NCBI GenBank assembly: GCA_000955785.1
Contig: JYOD01000068.1
Coordinates: forward strand, 1 to 61,205
Reading direction: 5' to 3'
Length of the DNA stretch: 61,205 nt
Origin: Burkholderiaceae bacterium 16
Lineage (GTDB): Bacteria > Pseudomonadota > Gammaproteobacteria > Burkholderiales > Burkholderiaceae
Shown: in pieces, positions 7,822-16,972 of the stretch
Layout of the letters: each line of letters begins with the position of its first letter
How positions within the stretch are numbered: the stretch's first letter is position 1
Program-made: the position numbers and the translations under genes
The notes under the pieces: generated by a model
The model's input: the letters and a program-made list of their open reading frames with translations, nothing else
Database searches by the model: none
What the model was told of the DNA's origin: nothing

Positions 7822-10026
7822 ATGAACCTGAACATGCCGAAGCGCGCCGCACTCCGCCAACCCCGCCGGAGGCGCCACACCGTTTCCCTGACCACCCTGG
7901 CATTGAGCCTCCAGGCCATCGGTACGGCCTTCGCCCAGGCGCCGGCGGCCCAGCCGTCAGCTGGCAAGGCGGATGCAGCGGAACTGCCAGCGGTGACGGT
8001 GCGGGCCAGCAACGCCGACGAAACGCCGACCGGTCCGGTGCACGGGTTCGTGGCCAAACGCAGCGCGACGGCGACCAAGACCGACACTCCCTTGATGGAA
8101 ACGCCGCAATCCATCTCCGTGATCACCCGCGACCGCATCGAGGCGCAAGGCGCCCAGTCGGTGCAGCAGGCGCTGGGCTACAGCGCCGGCGTCTATGCCG
8201 GCCCGTATGGCAATGACAACCGGGGCGACTGGGGCAAGATCCGCGGTACGGACTTCACGCAATACCAGGACGGTTTGCTCAACCAGGTAGGCTTCTATAA
8301 CAACGTGCGCGCCGACGTCTACGGGCTGGAACGCATCGACGTGCTGCGCGGCCCGTCGTCGATGCTGTTTGGCCAGGGCGCGGTCGGCGGGATCCTGAAC
8401 CTTGTCAGCAAGCGCCCGCAGGCGGAAGCCGCCCGCGAGATCGGCGTGCAGTTCGGCAACTACAACCGCAAGCAGGTCCAGGCCGACCTGACCGGGCCGC
8501 TGGATGCCGACGGCAAGTGGCTGTACCGGCTGGTGGCCCTTGCGCGCGACAGCGATACCCAGGTCGACTACGTCAAGGACAACCGTTACCTGATCGCGCC
8601 TTCCCTCACATTCCGGCCCAGTGCCGACACGTCGTTCACTTTGCTTGCCAACTTCCAGCGAGATGAAAGCGGCACGTCGGTGGGCTTCTATCCCTGGCGC
8701 GGGACGCTGTACTCCAACCCGGCGGGCCAGATTCCCGATCACCTGTTCAGCAGCGAACCGGGCTTCGACCGGTACACCGCCGAACAGGCCTCCGTTGGCT
8801 ACCAGTTCGAGCACAAGGCGAGCGACACTTGGACGGTGCGCCAGAACCTGCGCTATTCGCACAGCACGGTCGACTACCGCAGCATCTATGCGGCGGGCTT
8901 TACCGGCGCGACGCATGGCTGGGTGCCGGGCAGCGATACGCTGATGCGCCGCACGGTCTACCTGAATCAGCCCACGCTGAACGCATTTGCCATCGATAAC
9001 CAGGCACAGGCCACGTTCCGGACGGGCAGCATCGGCCATCGACTGCTCACCGGCGTGGACTACCAGCACGCCGAGATTACCGGCCGCACCGGCGTGGGCG
9101 GCACCGCCGCGCCGCTCAACGTATTCAATCCCGTCTACGGCAACTTCGTCGCGCCGGCATCGACGCGCGACCTCAACCCCAGCACGCAGGCGCAGACCGG
9201 CATCTACCTCCAGGACCAGCTTTCCTGGAACAAGTGGCTGCTGATGCTTGGCCTGCGCTACGACTGGTCGCGCGCATCGCAGGACAACACGCCGTCGGCC
9301 TCGCGCGACGACAACGAACTGACCAAGCGATTCGGCCTGATGTACCAGTCCGACATCGGCCTGAATCCATACGTGAGCTACTCGGAATCCTTCCAGGGCC
9401 TCGCCGGTTTCAACAAGGCCAACCAGGCATTCAAGCCGCTGCGCGGCTCCCAGTGGGAGGCCGGGATCAAGTACCAGCCGCCGGGCAAGAACGCCATGCT
9501 GACCGTGGCCGCCTTCGACATGCGGGAAAAGAACCGCAAGACCGCCGGCGTGGTCAACGGCATGCCGGACACCGTGCAGGTGGGCGAGGCGCGTACGCGC
9601 GGCATTGAAGTGGAAGCCACGGCCTCGCTGTCGAACCGGCTCGACGTGATTGCCAGCTACACCTACCTGGACGCCCGCGTGACCGAAGGCAGCGCCGCCG
9701 AGATCGACAAGCGCCTGGCCAGCACGCCGTCGAACATGGCCTCGCTGTGGGCAACCTACAAGTTCAACCTGTTCGAACTGCCGGGCTTCGCCGCCGGCGG
9801 CGGCGTGCGCTATGTCGGCCCGAGCTACGACGGCACGGACCAGAACAAGGTCAGCGGCGTGACGCTGTTCGATGCCATGCTCGCCTATGACCATGGCCCG
9901 GTACGCGTCGCGCTCAACATGACCAACCTGTTCGACAAGCAATACGTCACCACTTGCCTGGCACGTGGCGACTGCTACTTCGGCGCGCGGCGGACCGTTG
10001 TGGGCAGCGTGACCTACCGCTTCTGA
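7822..10026 (+). CDS. TonB-dependent siderophore receptor
   Basis: 734 residues from the ATG at 7822. An earlier TTG at 7741 would put coding sequence inside the Fur operator. The signal peptide ends at AQA (SLQAIGTAFAQA). The plug domain follows, with TDTPLMETPQSISVITRDRIEAQGAQSVQQALGYSAGVY and the typical ERIDVLRGPSSMLFGQGAVGG. The 22-strand barrel ends in the outer-membrane signature VTYRF. The arrangement fits ferric-siderophore receptors of the FhuE/FpvA/FoxA class. The siderophore cannot be named from sequence. Regulation by Fur is strongly suggested by the upstream box. It stands alone: no siderophore synthesis or ABC genes lie nearby. Confidence 0.92.
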   Translation: MNLNMPKRAALRQPRRRRHTVSLTTLALSLQAIGTAFAQAPAAQPSAGKADAAELPAVTVRASNADETPTGPVHGFVAKRSATATKTDTPLMETPQSISVITRDRIEAQGAQSVQQALGYSAGVYAGPYGNDNRGDWGKIRGTDFTQYQDGLLNQVGFYNNVRADVYGLERIDVLRGPSSMLFGQGAVGGILNLVSKRPQAEAAREIGVQFGNYNRKQVQADLTGPLDADGKWLYRLVALARDSDTQVDYVKDNRYLIAPSLTFRPSADTSFTLLANFQRDESGTSVGFYPWRGTLYSNPAGQIPDHLFSSEPGFDRYTAEQASVGYQFEHKASDTWTVRQNLRYSHSTVDYRSIYAAGFTGATHGWVPGSDTLMRRTVYLNQPTLNAFAIDNQAQATFRTGSIGHRLLTGVDYQHAEITGRTGVGGTAAPLNVFNPVYGNFVAPASTRDLNPSTQAQTGIYLQDQLSWNKWLLMLGLRYDWSRASQDNTPSASRDDNELTKRFGLMYQSDIGLNPYVSYSESFQGLAGFNKANQAFKPLRGSQWEAGIKYQPPGKNAMLTVAAFDMREKNRKTAGVVNGMPDTVQVGEARTRGIEVEATASLSNRLDVIASYTYLDARVTEGSAAEIDKRLASTPSNMASLWATYKFNLFELPGFAAGGGVRYVGPSYDGTDQNKVSGVTLFDAMLAYDHGPVRVALNMTNLFDKQYVTTCLARGDCYFGARRTVVGSVTYRF

Positions 10027-10109
10027 AACCGGCCGCAGGGGTGCCAGGGCGCGCGCTTGCTGCCTTCCTTCGATCTGTGCCTTGCGTAGCCCGTCGCCAG
10101 ATGGACTCG

Positions 10110-10433
10110 CTAATGGCTGATCATCCATGGCCGCGTGCCGGGAAAGGACTTGGCGGCGTCCGGCGTGCCAGCCAGCCGGGCGCTCCCCCCCGAGCAGCCG
10201 CAGCCGGGCCCGTGGCGGTGCCCCTGCGAACTGACCGGCGCATGGGCGCTGCGCTCGTTACCGGCATGCGCGGCACGCCGGGCCGACGGCATCAGCGCCA
10301 GCATCGTCGCCGTGACCATGCGCGGCGCTTGCTCGCCGCAGCCGGGACACGCCTGAGGCGCATCGCGATCGTCGATGCGCCGCACCACGCTGAAGCTGCC
10401 GCAATCCACGCACGCGTATTCATAAATGGGCAT
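10110..10433 (-). CDS. fmdB: FmdB-type zinc-ribbon protein
   Basis: 107 residues. The N-terminal 40 residues are the FmdB zinc ribbon, MPIYEYACVDCGSF...ACPGCG, with metal ligands Cys8, Cys11, Cys29 and Cys32. The C-terminal part (HRHGPGCGCSGG...) is low-complexity. FmdB proteins accompany formamidase genes and have been proposed as regulators of them. The gene follows fmdA by 115 bp on the same strand, which supports that role. The gap holds a short 10-bp tandem repeat (10513-10537). Confidence 0.85.
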   Translation of the reverse strand: MPIYEYACVDCGSFSVVRRIDDRDAPQACPGCGEQAPRMVTATMLALMPSARRAAHAGNERSAHAPVSSQGHRHGPGCGCSGGSARLAGTPDAAKSFPGTRPWMISH

Positions 10434-10512
10434 TCAGGTCTCCGCTCGGTTGGAACCGGCCGGCGCGGTCCGTGCGAATACGGTAATCCGCGCCGGCCGC
10501 CGGTTGCTTCAG

Positions 10513-10537
10513 ATCGATTCACATCGATTCACATCGA
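10513..10537. repeat. Short tandem repeat, 10-bp unit
   Basis: The unit ATCGATTCAC occurs twice in succession and a third time partly (ATCGACCC), in the gap between fmdA and fmdB. It is small and may be chance, but it lies in the only sizeable gap between these two genes. Confidence 0.5.
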
Positions 10538-10548
10538 CCCGGCGCTCG

Positions 10549-11781
10549 TCAGGCCAGGTCGGGTGAGAGCAGGACATCGGCACCTCCCTTGATATGCACA
10601 GTGGGTCCATTGGCCTCCGGCCGGATATCGAAGTCGAAGATCTGCGTCGGTATCCATAGCGTGGCGCAGGAGTTGGGTATGTCCACGACGCCACTGATAT
10701 GCCCCTGCACCGGCGCCGTGCCCAGGATGGCGTAGGCCTGCGCGCGCGAGTAGCCGAACTTGGTCAGGTACTCGATCGCGTTCAGGCAGGCCTGCCGGTA
10801 GGCGACGTTGACATCCAGGTAGTGCTGCTTGCCGCTTTCATCGACCGAGATCCCCTCGAAGATCAGGTAGTCGTTGTAGGTCGGCGTGATCGGGCTGGGC
10901 TTGAAGATGGGATTCTTGATGCCGTACTTCGCCATCCCCCCCTTGATCACGTTCACCCGCATGTGCACCCACCCCGCCATCTCGATGGCGCCGCAGAAGG
11001 TAATCTCGCCGTCGCCCTGGCTGAAGTGAAGATCGCCCACCGACAACCCCGCGCCATCCACATACACCGGGAAATACACCCGCGAGCCGCGCGACAGGTC
11101 CTTGATATCGCAGTTGCCACCGTGCTCACGCGGTGGCACCGTGCGCGCGCCCTCTGCCGCCGCCCGTTTCGCGCCGTCGCCCTGGAGCTTGCCCATGTGC
11201 GCGGTCGCGGCGAACGGCGGGTTGGCCAGCGGCGGCACGCGGTCCGGGTCGGTCTTGATGAGGCCTACCTCGCGTTCGTTCCAGGTCTGCAGCAGCTTGG
11301 GATCTGGCAGGCAACCGATCAGCCCCGGGTGGATCAGCCCCGCGAACTGCACGCCGGGGACGTGGCGCGACGTGGTGTAGACGCCGTGGAAATCCCAGAT
11401 GGACTTCTGCGCCTGCGGGAAATGGTCCGTCAGGAAGCCACCGCCGTTCTTCTTCGAGAAGAAGCCGTTGAAGCCCCACTGGCTCTCCTGCTTGGCACCC
11501 ACGTCGAGCAGGTCGACCACCAGCAGGTCCCCCGGCCCGACGCCATGCACGCCCACCGGCCCGGACAGGAAGTGGACGATCGACAGGTCGATGTCCCGCA
11601 CGTCGTCCGCGGACTCGTTGTTCTTGATGAAGCCGCCGGTCCAATCGTAGGTTTCCAGGATGAATTCGTCGCCGGGATTGACCCAGCAGGCCATCGGGAT
11701 ATCCGGGTGCCAACGGTTGTGCACCTTCTCGTTCTCGTACGCCGACTGCGCGAGATCGACCTTGATAAGGGTATCTGCCAT
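10549..11781 (-). CDS. fmdA: Formamidase (acetamidase/formamidase family)
   Basis: 410 residues, the normal length of FmdA. The start ADTLIKVDLAQSAYENEKVHNRWHPDIP, the mid segment PPREHGGNCDIKDLSRGSRVYFPVYVDGAGLSVGDLHFSQGDGE and the end of the beta-rich domain are all typical of FmdA. The enzyme hydrolyses formamide to formate and ammonia in the cytosol. HGGNCDIKD and GDLHFSQGDGE hold the conserved acidic and His residues of the active site. It lies between amiS (upstream) and fmdB (downstream), as expected for an amide nitrogen-scavenging operon. Confidence 0.95.
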   Translation of the reverse strand: MADTLIKVDLAQSAYENEKVHNRWHPDIPMACWVNPGDEFILETYDWTGGFIKNNESADDVRDIDLSIVHFLSGPVGVHGVGPGDLLVVDLLDVGAKQESQWGFNGFFSKKNGGGFLTDHFPQAQKSIWDFHGVYTTSRHVPGVQFAGLIHPGLIGCLPDPKLLQTWNEREVGLIKTDPDRVPPLANPPFAATAHMGKLQGDGAKRAAAEGARTVPPREHGGNCDIKDLSRGSRVYFPVYVDGAGLSVGDLHFSQGDGEITFCGAIEMAGWVHMRVNVIKGGMAKYGIKNPIFKPSPITPTYNDYLIFEGISVDESGKQHYLDVNVAYRQACLNAIEYLTKFGYSRAQAYAILGTAPVQGHISGVVDIPNSCATLWIPTQIFDFDIRPEANGPTVHIKGGADVLLSPDLA

Positions 11782-11898
11782 CTGCCTGTCTCCTTGGTGT
11801 GGATCCGGTCAATCGCCGGATTGCGGCCGTGAAACCATGCAGCCGTGGTGGCTGCCTGAACCCGCTTCGTCGTGCGCGATTGCGCGCCCCGTTACTGT

Positions 11899-12411
11899 CT
11901 ATTTGAATGACTCGCTCAGCAGCAGATAGCCCGGCAGCCAGCCGGTCGCGATGCCTGCCAGGACCGTGGCAAAACCGGTGAACTTCAGGATGGGGCGCTG
12001 CATCGCGAGCAACAAGAAATACAGGAACCACAGCACGCCCCAACCGACCCAGCACCAGGCGAACCAGGTGTCCCAGACGGAGTTCGCGTTGCGCAGCGCG
12101 TCGATGGCGACGGGAATCACCGTGACTGAGACGAACAGGCTGAACCAGCCAAGGCCGCGCCCGTCGGCACCATTGAAGCGGTTGAGCGCAACCCACAGGT
12201 AGGTGAAGGTGAACAGCAGCGTCAGCGCGCCGGCCTTGATCGATGCGCTATCCGCCTCGCCGCCGAAGATGAGCCGCAGCGACACCAGCATCGTTACTCC
12301 GCCGGCGAAGATATTCACGACCCAGATCTCACGGTCGCCAATTTTTCCGAGCAGCCAAAGGCCGTTCAGGCATAGCACTGCTCCGACGTACAGCAAGGTC
12401 AGGCCTAGCAT
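11899..12411 (-). CDS. amiS: AmiS/UreI-family amide or urea channel
   Basis: 170 residues with six predicted membrane helices: MLGLTLLYVGAVLCLNGLWLLG, IWVVNIFAGGVTMLVSLRLIF, AGALTLLFTFTYLWVALNRF, LGWFSLFVSVTVIPVAIDAL, FAWCWVGWGVLWFLYFLLLA and FTGFATVLAGIATGWLPGYLLL. The family forms inner-membrane channels for urea or short-chain amides. It is followed by fmdA and is the natural entry route for formamide. The gap of 117 bp to fmdA has no visible terminator. Confidence 0.92.
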   Translation of the reverse strand: MLGLTLLYVGAVLCLNGLWLLGKIGDREIWVVNIFAGGVTMLVSLRLIFGGEADSASIKAGALTLLFTFTYLWVALNRFNGADGRGLGWFSLFVSVTVIPVAIDALRNANSVWDTWFAWCWVGWGVLWFLYFLLLAMQRPILKFTGFATVLAGIATGWLPGYLLLSESFK

Positions 12412-12566
12412 GGCGTGTCTCCCCCGTGAGGTGGTCTTGTTTTATTGGGTGCTCGTATTCGTGTTCGTGGCCCTGGCGCCGCGCCCTGCCGTGTGGCGAC
12501 GGATCAACTATATGCAGGGCCGTGCTCATGCGAATCCCTCACGGCGAGGATTTCCGTCTCATCCGG

Positions 12567-12589
12567 CTGGGTGAGGCGATTTCACCCAG
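12567..12589. promoter_or_regulatory. Inverted repeat upstream of amiS
   Basis: Perfect 8-bp arms CTGGGTGA (12567-12574) and TCACCCAG (12582-12589) with a 7-base spacer, in the 308-bp gap between the luxR gene and amiS. The lack of a T run argues against a terminator. It is a candidate operator for the neighbouring LuxR protein about 155 bp upstream of amiS. The remainder of the gap shows no gene. Confidence 0.5.
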
Positions 12590-12719
12590 GCGCATGAGGC
12601 AACGGCGCAAGCGGCATACGAAACACGCGTGTCAGTTCGCGCCGGGGAAGGATGGTGCGCCGCGCCAATGCGGGCCTGCGCGGATCCCGGCCCGCAAGGG
12701 TTTTGCCGCTTCCGGGCGG

Positions 12720-13901
12720 TCAGGCCGGCGGGCAGTGCTGGGCGTGCAGGCGCACCAGTTCCATCTGGCCGTGCGTGTTGGTCTTCTGGAAGATTTGCTT
12801 GAGGTGGCTGCGCACCGTGTTATCGGAGACGTGCAGCACCTCGGCCAGGCTGGCAATGGAGTGGCCGGCAAAGACCAGCGCGTTGACCCGCGCCTGAGCC
12901 TCGCTCAGATTGAACTGGCGCGCGAACAGGCAATCGTGATGCGCGTGCTCCGTGCCCTGCCGGCGCGCGCTGACCACCACCACCGCGCGCTCCTCGCCCA
13001 GGCCGGTACGCAAGGATACGCCGGCGGGCTGCAGCGTCAGTGTGGTGGGCAACGCAAATCCCGGCGCGCAGACCGACAGCACCTGGGTCGGCACCAGGGC
13101 GGCATGGGCCGCGTGGGCATCGCGCATGTCGCCGGCACCGCGCGCCAGCCCGGCCAGCATCTCGCGCAAGGCACGGTGATCGGTGGGCATGACGGCGGCG
13201 AGATAGTCCCCGTCCCGGTACAGCCCGCTGCCCTGCCCGCACAGCGCCTGGGCGCTGCGGTTGCAATAGACGATGCGTCCGTCCTGCTCCACCAGGAAGG
13301 TAGCGCTGGAATGACCGTCGATGATGCGCATCAGCGCCTGGCTCAGGTCGGCGGCGCTGTGCCGTTGCCAGCGGTTCTCCAGCGACAACGCCATATGCGC
13401 CAGCAGCCCGCGGAACTCGGCCTTTTCCTTCGCGCTGAATCGCCGCTGGTCTTCGCGCCGGTACAGCTCAAGGAAATAGACCACGTCGGCCTCGCGGGCA
13501 ACGACCCCGCACAAGCGGTGCAGGTATTGATGGGGCCGCAGCAGTGCATGGTAGAAGTCCGTCCTGACCAGGTCGCTGCTGCTGAGCATGTCTTCGCCGC
13601 CGATCACCTGCAGCGGCTGGTAGGCGTTGCTGGAGAGAAACCAGGGATTGCGTGGCGAGTATTCCGCGAAGGTGCGGAAGAACGCCGCATCATCCGGCGC
13701 GCCGCACAGTACCGCTCCCTGTCCGCCAGCCAGGTGCCGCCGTGCCAGCACCGCCGTGCCCGCGGAGAACTGGTCGCGCAGCAGCGCAATGACGCCGCGC
13801 AACCCTTCGTCGTCGCGCGCGGCGTGGATGCGGTAGACCAGCTCACCGGTCAGGGGATCGGCGCTATCGGCATTCTTGGCGGTCAACCGCGCGTCCTCCA
13901 T
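12720..13901 (-). CDS. LuxR-family regulator with PAS-like domain
   Basis: 393 residues from the ATG at 13901; the frame continues upstream to 14003 but without a better start. The C-terminal HTH reads FNLSEAQARVNALVFAGHSIASLAEVLHVSDNTVRSHLKQIF, a clear LuxR/NarL type. In the middle, SSATFLVEQDGRIVYCNRSAQALCGQGSGL is PAS-like and could bind a small ligand. There is no receiver domain. The gene is directly upstream of amiS-fmdA-fmdB on the same strand and divergent from a permease-histidine kinase, so it is probably the operon activator. Confidence 0.85.
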   Translation of the reverse strand: MEDARLTAKNADSADPLTGELVYRIHAARDDEGLRGVIALLRDQFSAGTAVLARRHLAGGQGAVLCGAPDDAAFFRTFAEYSPRNPWFLSSNAYQPLQVIGGEDMLSSSDLVRTDFYHALLRPHQYLHRLCGVVAREADVVYFLELYRREDQRRFSAKEKAEFRGLLAHMALSLENRWQRHSAADLSQALMRIIDGHSSATFLVEQDGRIVYCNRSAQALCGQGSGLYRDGDYLAAVMPTDHRALREMLAGLARGAGDMRDAHAAHAALVPTQVLSVCAPGFALPTTLTLQPAGVSLRTGLGEERAVVVVSARRQGTEHAHHDCLFARQFNLSEAQARVNALVFAGHSIASLAEVLHVSDNTVRSHLKQIFQKTNTHGQMELVRLHAQHCPPA

Positions 13902-14221
13902 GACTTCGGGCACAGTGGATTCGGGCAGTGCTCGGGTAAATGCCGTCTGCCACGCTCTCTTCAAAATGAGGATTGCCGGCCAGTGTTTCCGCTGGAACCT
14001 CAAAAGTCAAGACGCGCGCGCCTGCTGCCGCGCAGCATTCCGGCCGTGCGCTATCGCTGCATCCGCCCCCTCCCGCGCGTGGGATGCATGTCATTGCGCA
14101 GGGACCGGATTCAGTCAATAATCGAAGCGCTCGCTGCCAACCCTCCGCCTCGATTCGCATCCATTCGACCCAGATCGCATACGCTTCCCCGGACCCGCAT
14201 CGCACCCGACGCCCCCACGCC
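13902..14221. other. Divergent intergenic region
   Basis: 320 bp between the luxR gene (minus) and the permease-kinase gene (plus). It must hold both promoters. I cannot place convincing -35/-10 boxes and I see no clear repeat. Confidence 0.4.
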
Positions 14222-16972
14222 ATGCGCATCAAACGAGAATATCAATCCTGGGTCGCGAACGAAACGCTGGAGGATTACGCGCTGCGTTACGCTGCGCGCT
14301 CGTACCGGCGGTGGTCCCCGTTCACGCTGGCCAACACAGCCATCGGCGGCGTGTCCTTCCTGGCGCTGGAGGCGATAGGCGCCAGCATCACGCTCAGCTT
14401 CGGCTTCCAGAATGCGTTTCCGGCCATCCTGCTGGTCTGCCTGCTGATTTTCGTGATCGGCCTGCCCGTGGCCTACCACGCCAGCGTGGCCAATGTGGAC
14501 ATCGACCTGCTCACGCGCGGCGCGGGCTTCGGCTACGCCGGGTCCACCATCACCTCGCTGATCTACGCGTCCTTCACCTTTATCTTCTTCGCGCTGGAAT
14601 CGGCCATCCTGGCCCAGGCGCTGACCATCGCCACCGGGCTGAACCTGACCCTGGGCTACCTGGTCTGCTCGCTGGTGATCGTGCCGATGGTGTTCTTCGG
14701 CGTCACGCTGATCAACAAGCTGCAGATGTGGACGCAACCGCTGTGGGCGGTGCTGCTGGTGCTGCCGTTCGTCTATATCCTGCGCCACGATCCAGGTGTG
14801 CTGGCGCAATGGGCCGCCTTCACCGGGCGCGACGGCGCCTCGCCCGCCTTCAACGTGCTGGCCTTCGGCGCCGCCACCGGCGTGCTGTTCTCGCTGATGG
14901 GACAGATCGGCGAGCAGGTGGACTACCTGCGTTTCCTGCCTGAGCGCACCGCGCAGAACCGGTGGAGCTGGTGGAGCGCGCTGCTGCTGGCGGGACCCGG
15001 CTGGATCCTGATCGGCGGGCTCAAGGTGCTGGCGGGCAGCCTGCTGGCGGTATTGGCGGTGCAGGCCGGCCTGGCCACCGGCAAGGCCATGGAACCCATG
15101 CACATGTACGTGTGGGCGTACGGGCAGGTCTTCGACCAGCCCGAGGTGGTGATGGCGGTGGCGCTGCTGTTCGTGGTGGTCTCGCAGATCAAGATCAACG
15201 TAACCAACGCCTACGCGGGCTCGCTGGCCTGGTCCAATGTGTTCGTGCGGCTGGCGCACTACCATCCAGGCCGGGTGGTCTGGCTGGTGTTCAACGTACT
15301 GATCGCGCTGCTGTTGACGCTGCTGGGCATCTTCAGCACGCTGGAGGCCGTGCTCAGCGTTTATTCAAACCTGGTGATCGCCTGGCTCGGCGCGCTGGCG
15401 GCCGACCTCATCGTGCTCAAGCCCCTGGGCATCAGCCCGCGCCACATCGAGTTCAGGCGAGCCTACCTGTATGCGTTCAACCCGGTGGGCTGCGGCGCCA
15501 TGCTGATCGCCTCGATGGCCGGCATCGGTGCTTACTCCGGCCTGCTCGGCCCCCTGGCGCAAGCCTATTCGGCCTTTATCGCGATGGGCGCCTCGTTCGC
15601 CAGCGCCATCCTGATCGCCTATGCGACCCGCGGCCGCTACTATATCGCGCGCCAGGAACCGCAGATCCGCGCCGCCGGCGCCGACGAGCCGCTGCGCTGC
15701 TGCATCTGCGAGCGCGACTATGAAGCGCCGGACATGGCGCACTGCCCCTTCTACGAGGGGCCGATCTGCTCGCTGTGCTGCGGCCTGGACAACCATTGCC
15801 ACGATGCCTGCAAGGCGCCCGGCACCGCCGCGCAGACGCAGGCATCGCCGCGCGAGACCAGCTTCCTGCGGATACTGCCTCCGCATTTCCTGCGCCGCCT
15901 AGTGCGTTTCCTCGGCCTGTTCGTGATCGCGTCGGCGGCCATGGGCGCGGTGTTCCTGCTGGCCTACCGGCTCCTCGGCGAGGGCGCCCCGCCGTCCGCC
16001 GGCGGGCTCGGGGACCTGCTGCTGCGCGTGTACTCGGCCACCCTGCCCCTGCTCGCATTCGGCGCGTGGTGGATCGTGCTGTCGCACGAAAGCCGCGAGC
16101 TGGCGCAGGCCGAACTGATGGAATCGCTGCGGCATCTCGAATCCGCGCGCAAGGACCTGGTGGAAGCCGGGAAAATGGCGTCGCTAGGCGGACTGGTGGC
16201 GGGGGTCGCGCACGAGATCAATACGCCGGTGGGCATTACCGTCAGCGCCGCGTCCTACCTGCAGGACCGCACCAGCGCCACGCAGGCGCTGGTGGCAGGC
16301 GGCGGGCTGACGCCGGCGGAGCTGGAGCGCTACCTGTCGGACGCCGCGCAATCCGCCCGGCTGCTGTTATCCAACGCCAACCGCGCAGCGGAGCTGGTGC
16401 AGAGCTTCAAGCAGATGGCGGTCGACCAGACCAGCGAAAAGCGGCGCAGCTTCGATCTCGGCGACTACATCCGCGAAACCGTGGTCAGCCTCGACCCCAG
16501 GCTGCGTGACACGCGCGTGGCGTTGCAGATCGACTGTCCGGCGGGCATCGCCATGACCGGCTACCCTGGCGCGATCGCCCAGATCCTCACCAACCTGATC
16601 ATCAACTCGCTGGTGCACGCCTTCGGCGGCGGCGACACAGGCCCTGTCCGCGGCACCATCCGCATCGCCGCGCGCCACGCGCCCGGCGACGAGGTGGTGA
16701 TCCGCTACGCCGACAATGGCTGCGGCATACCGGACGCGCTGCACGAGAAGATCTTCGAACCCTTTTTCACCTCGCGCCGCGGCAAGGGCGGCAGCGGGCT
16801 GGGCCTGCACCTGGTCTACAACCTGGTTACGCAGCGCCTGGGCGGCACCATCGCGGTGGGCAACGGCGTCAGCCAGGATGGCGGAGGCATTGTCTTCACC
16901 ATCCGGATGCCGAGAGTCACGCCCGCCACGAAGGCCACCATTCCGATCGCGTCCGTAAAGAGTCCGTCATGA
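14222..16972 (+). CDS. NCS1-type permease fused to a sensor histidine kinase
   Basis: 916 residues from the ATG at 14222. Residues about 30-460 form about 12 membrane helices resembling cytosine/purine/hydantoin (NCS1) permeases, starting SPFTLANTAIGGVSFLALEA and including QIGEQVDYLRFLPE. Residues about 490-535 are a Cys/His cluster (RCCICERDYEAPDMAHCPFYEGPICSLCC, then HCHDAC), probably zinc- or iron-binding. Two more membrane helices follow. Next comes the kinase core: H-box AGVAHEINTPVG with His664, N-box NLIINSLVHAF, G1 DNGCGIP and G2 GKGGSGLGLHLV. The likely role is to sense transport or binding of a nucleobase-, hydantoin- or amide-like compound and phosphorylate the overlapping regulator downstream. 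The ligand is unknown. The gene is divergent from luxR-amiS-fmdA. Confidence 0.9.
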   Translation: MRIKREYQSWVANETLEDYALRYAARSYRRWSPFTLANTAIGGVSFLALEAIGASITLSFGFQNAFPAILLVCLLIFVIGLPVAYHASVANVDIDLLTRGAGFGYAGSTITSLIYASFTFIFFALESAILAQALTIATGLNLTLGYLVCSLVIVPMVFFGVTLINKLQMWTQPLWAVLLVLPFVYILRHDPGVLAQWAAFTGRDGASPAFNVLAFGAATGVLFSLMGQIGEQVDYLRFLPERTAQNRWSWWSALLLAGPGWILIGGLKVLAGSLLAVLAVQAGLATGKAMEPMHMYVWAYGQVFDQPEVVMAVALLFVVVSQIKINVTNAYAGSLAWSNVFVRLAHYHPGRVVWLVFNVLIALLLTLLGIFSTLEAVLSVYSNLVIAWLGALAADLIVLKPLGISPRHIEFRRAYLYAFNPVGCGAMLIASMAGIGAYSGLLGPLAQAYSAFIAMGASFASAILIAYATRGRYYIARQEPQIRAAGADEPLRCCICERDYEAPDMAHCPFYEGPICSLCCGLDNHCHDACKAPGTAAQTQASPRETSFLRILPPHFLRRLVRFLGLFVIASAAMGAVFLLAYRLLGEGAPPSAGGLGDLLLRVYSATLPLLAFGAWWIVLSHESRELAQAELMESLRHLESARKDLVEAGKMASLGGLVAGVAHEINTPVGITVSAASYLQDRTSATQALVAGGGLTPAELERYLSDAAQSARLLLSNANRAAELVQSFKQMAVDQTSEKRRSFDLGDYIRETVVSLDPRLRDTRVALQIDCPAGIAMTGYPGAIAQILTNLIINSLVHAFGGGDTGPVRGTIRIAARHAPGDEVVIRYADNGCGIPDALHEKIFEPFFTSRRGKGGSGLGLHLVYNLVTQRLGGTIAVGNGVSQDGGGIVFTIRMPRVTPATKATIPIASVKSPS

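Noticed and set aside
7957..10128. 723-residue minus-strand frame opposite the siderophore receptor
   Set aside because: Shadow of the receptor gene; no start context and no family.
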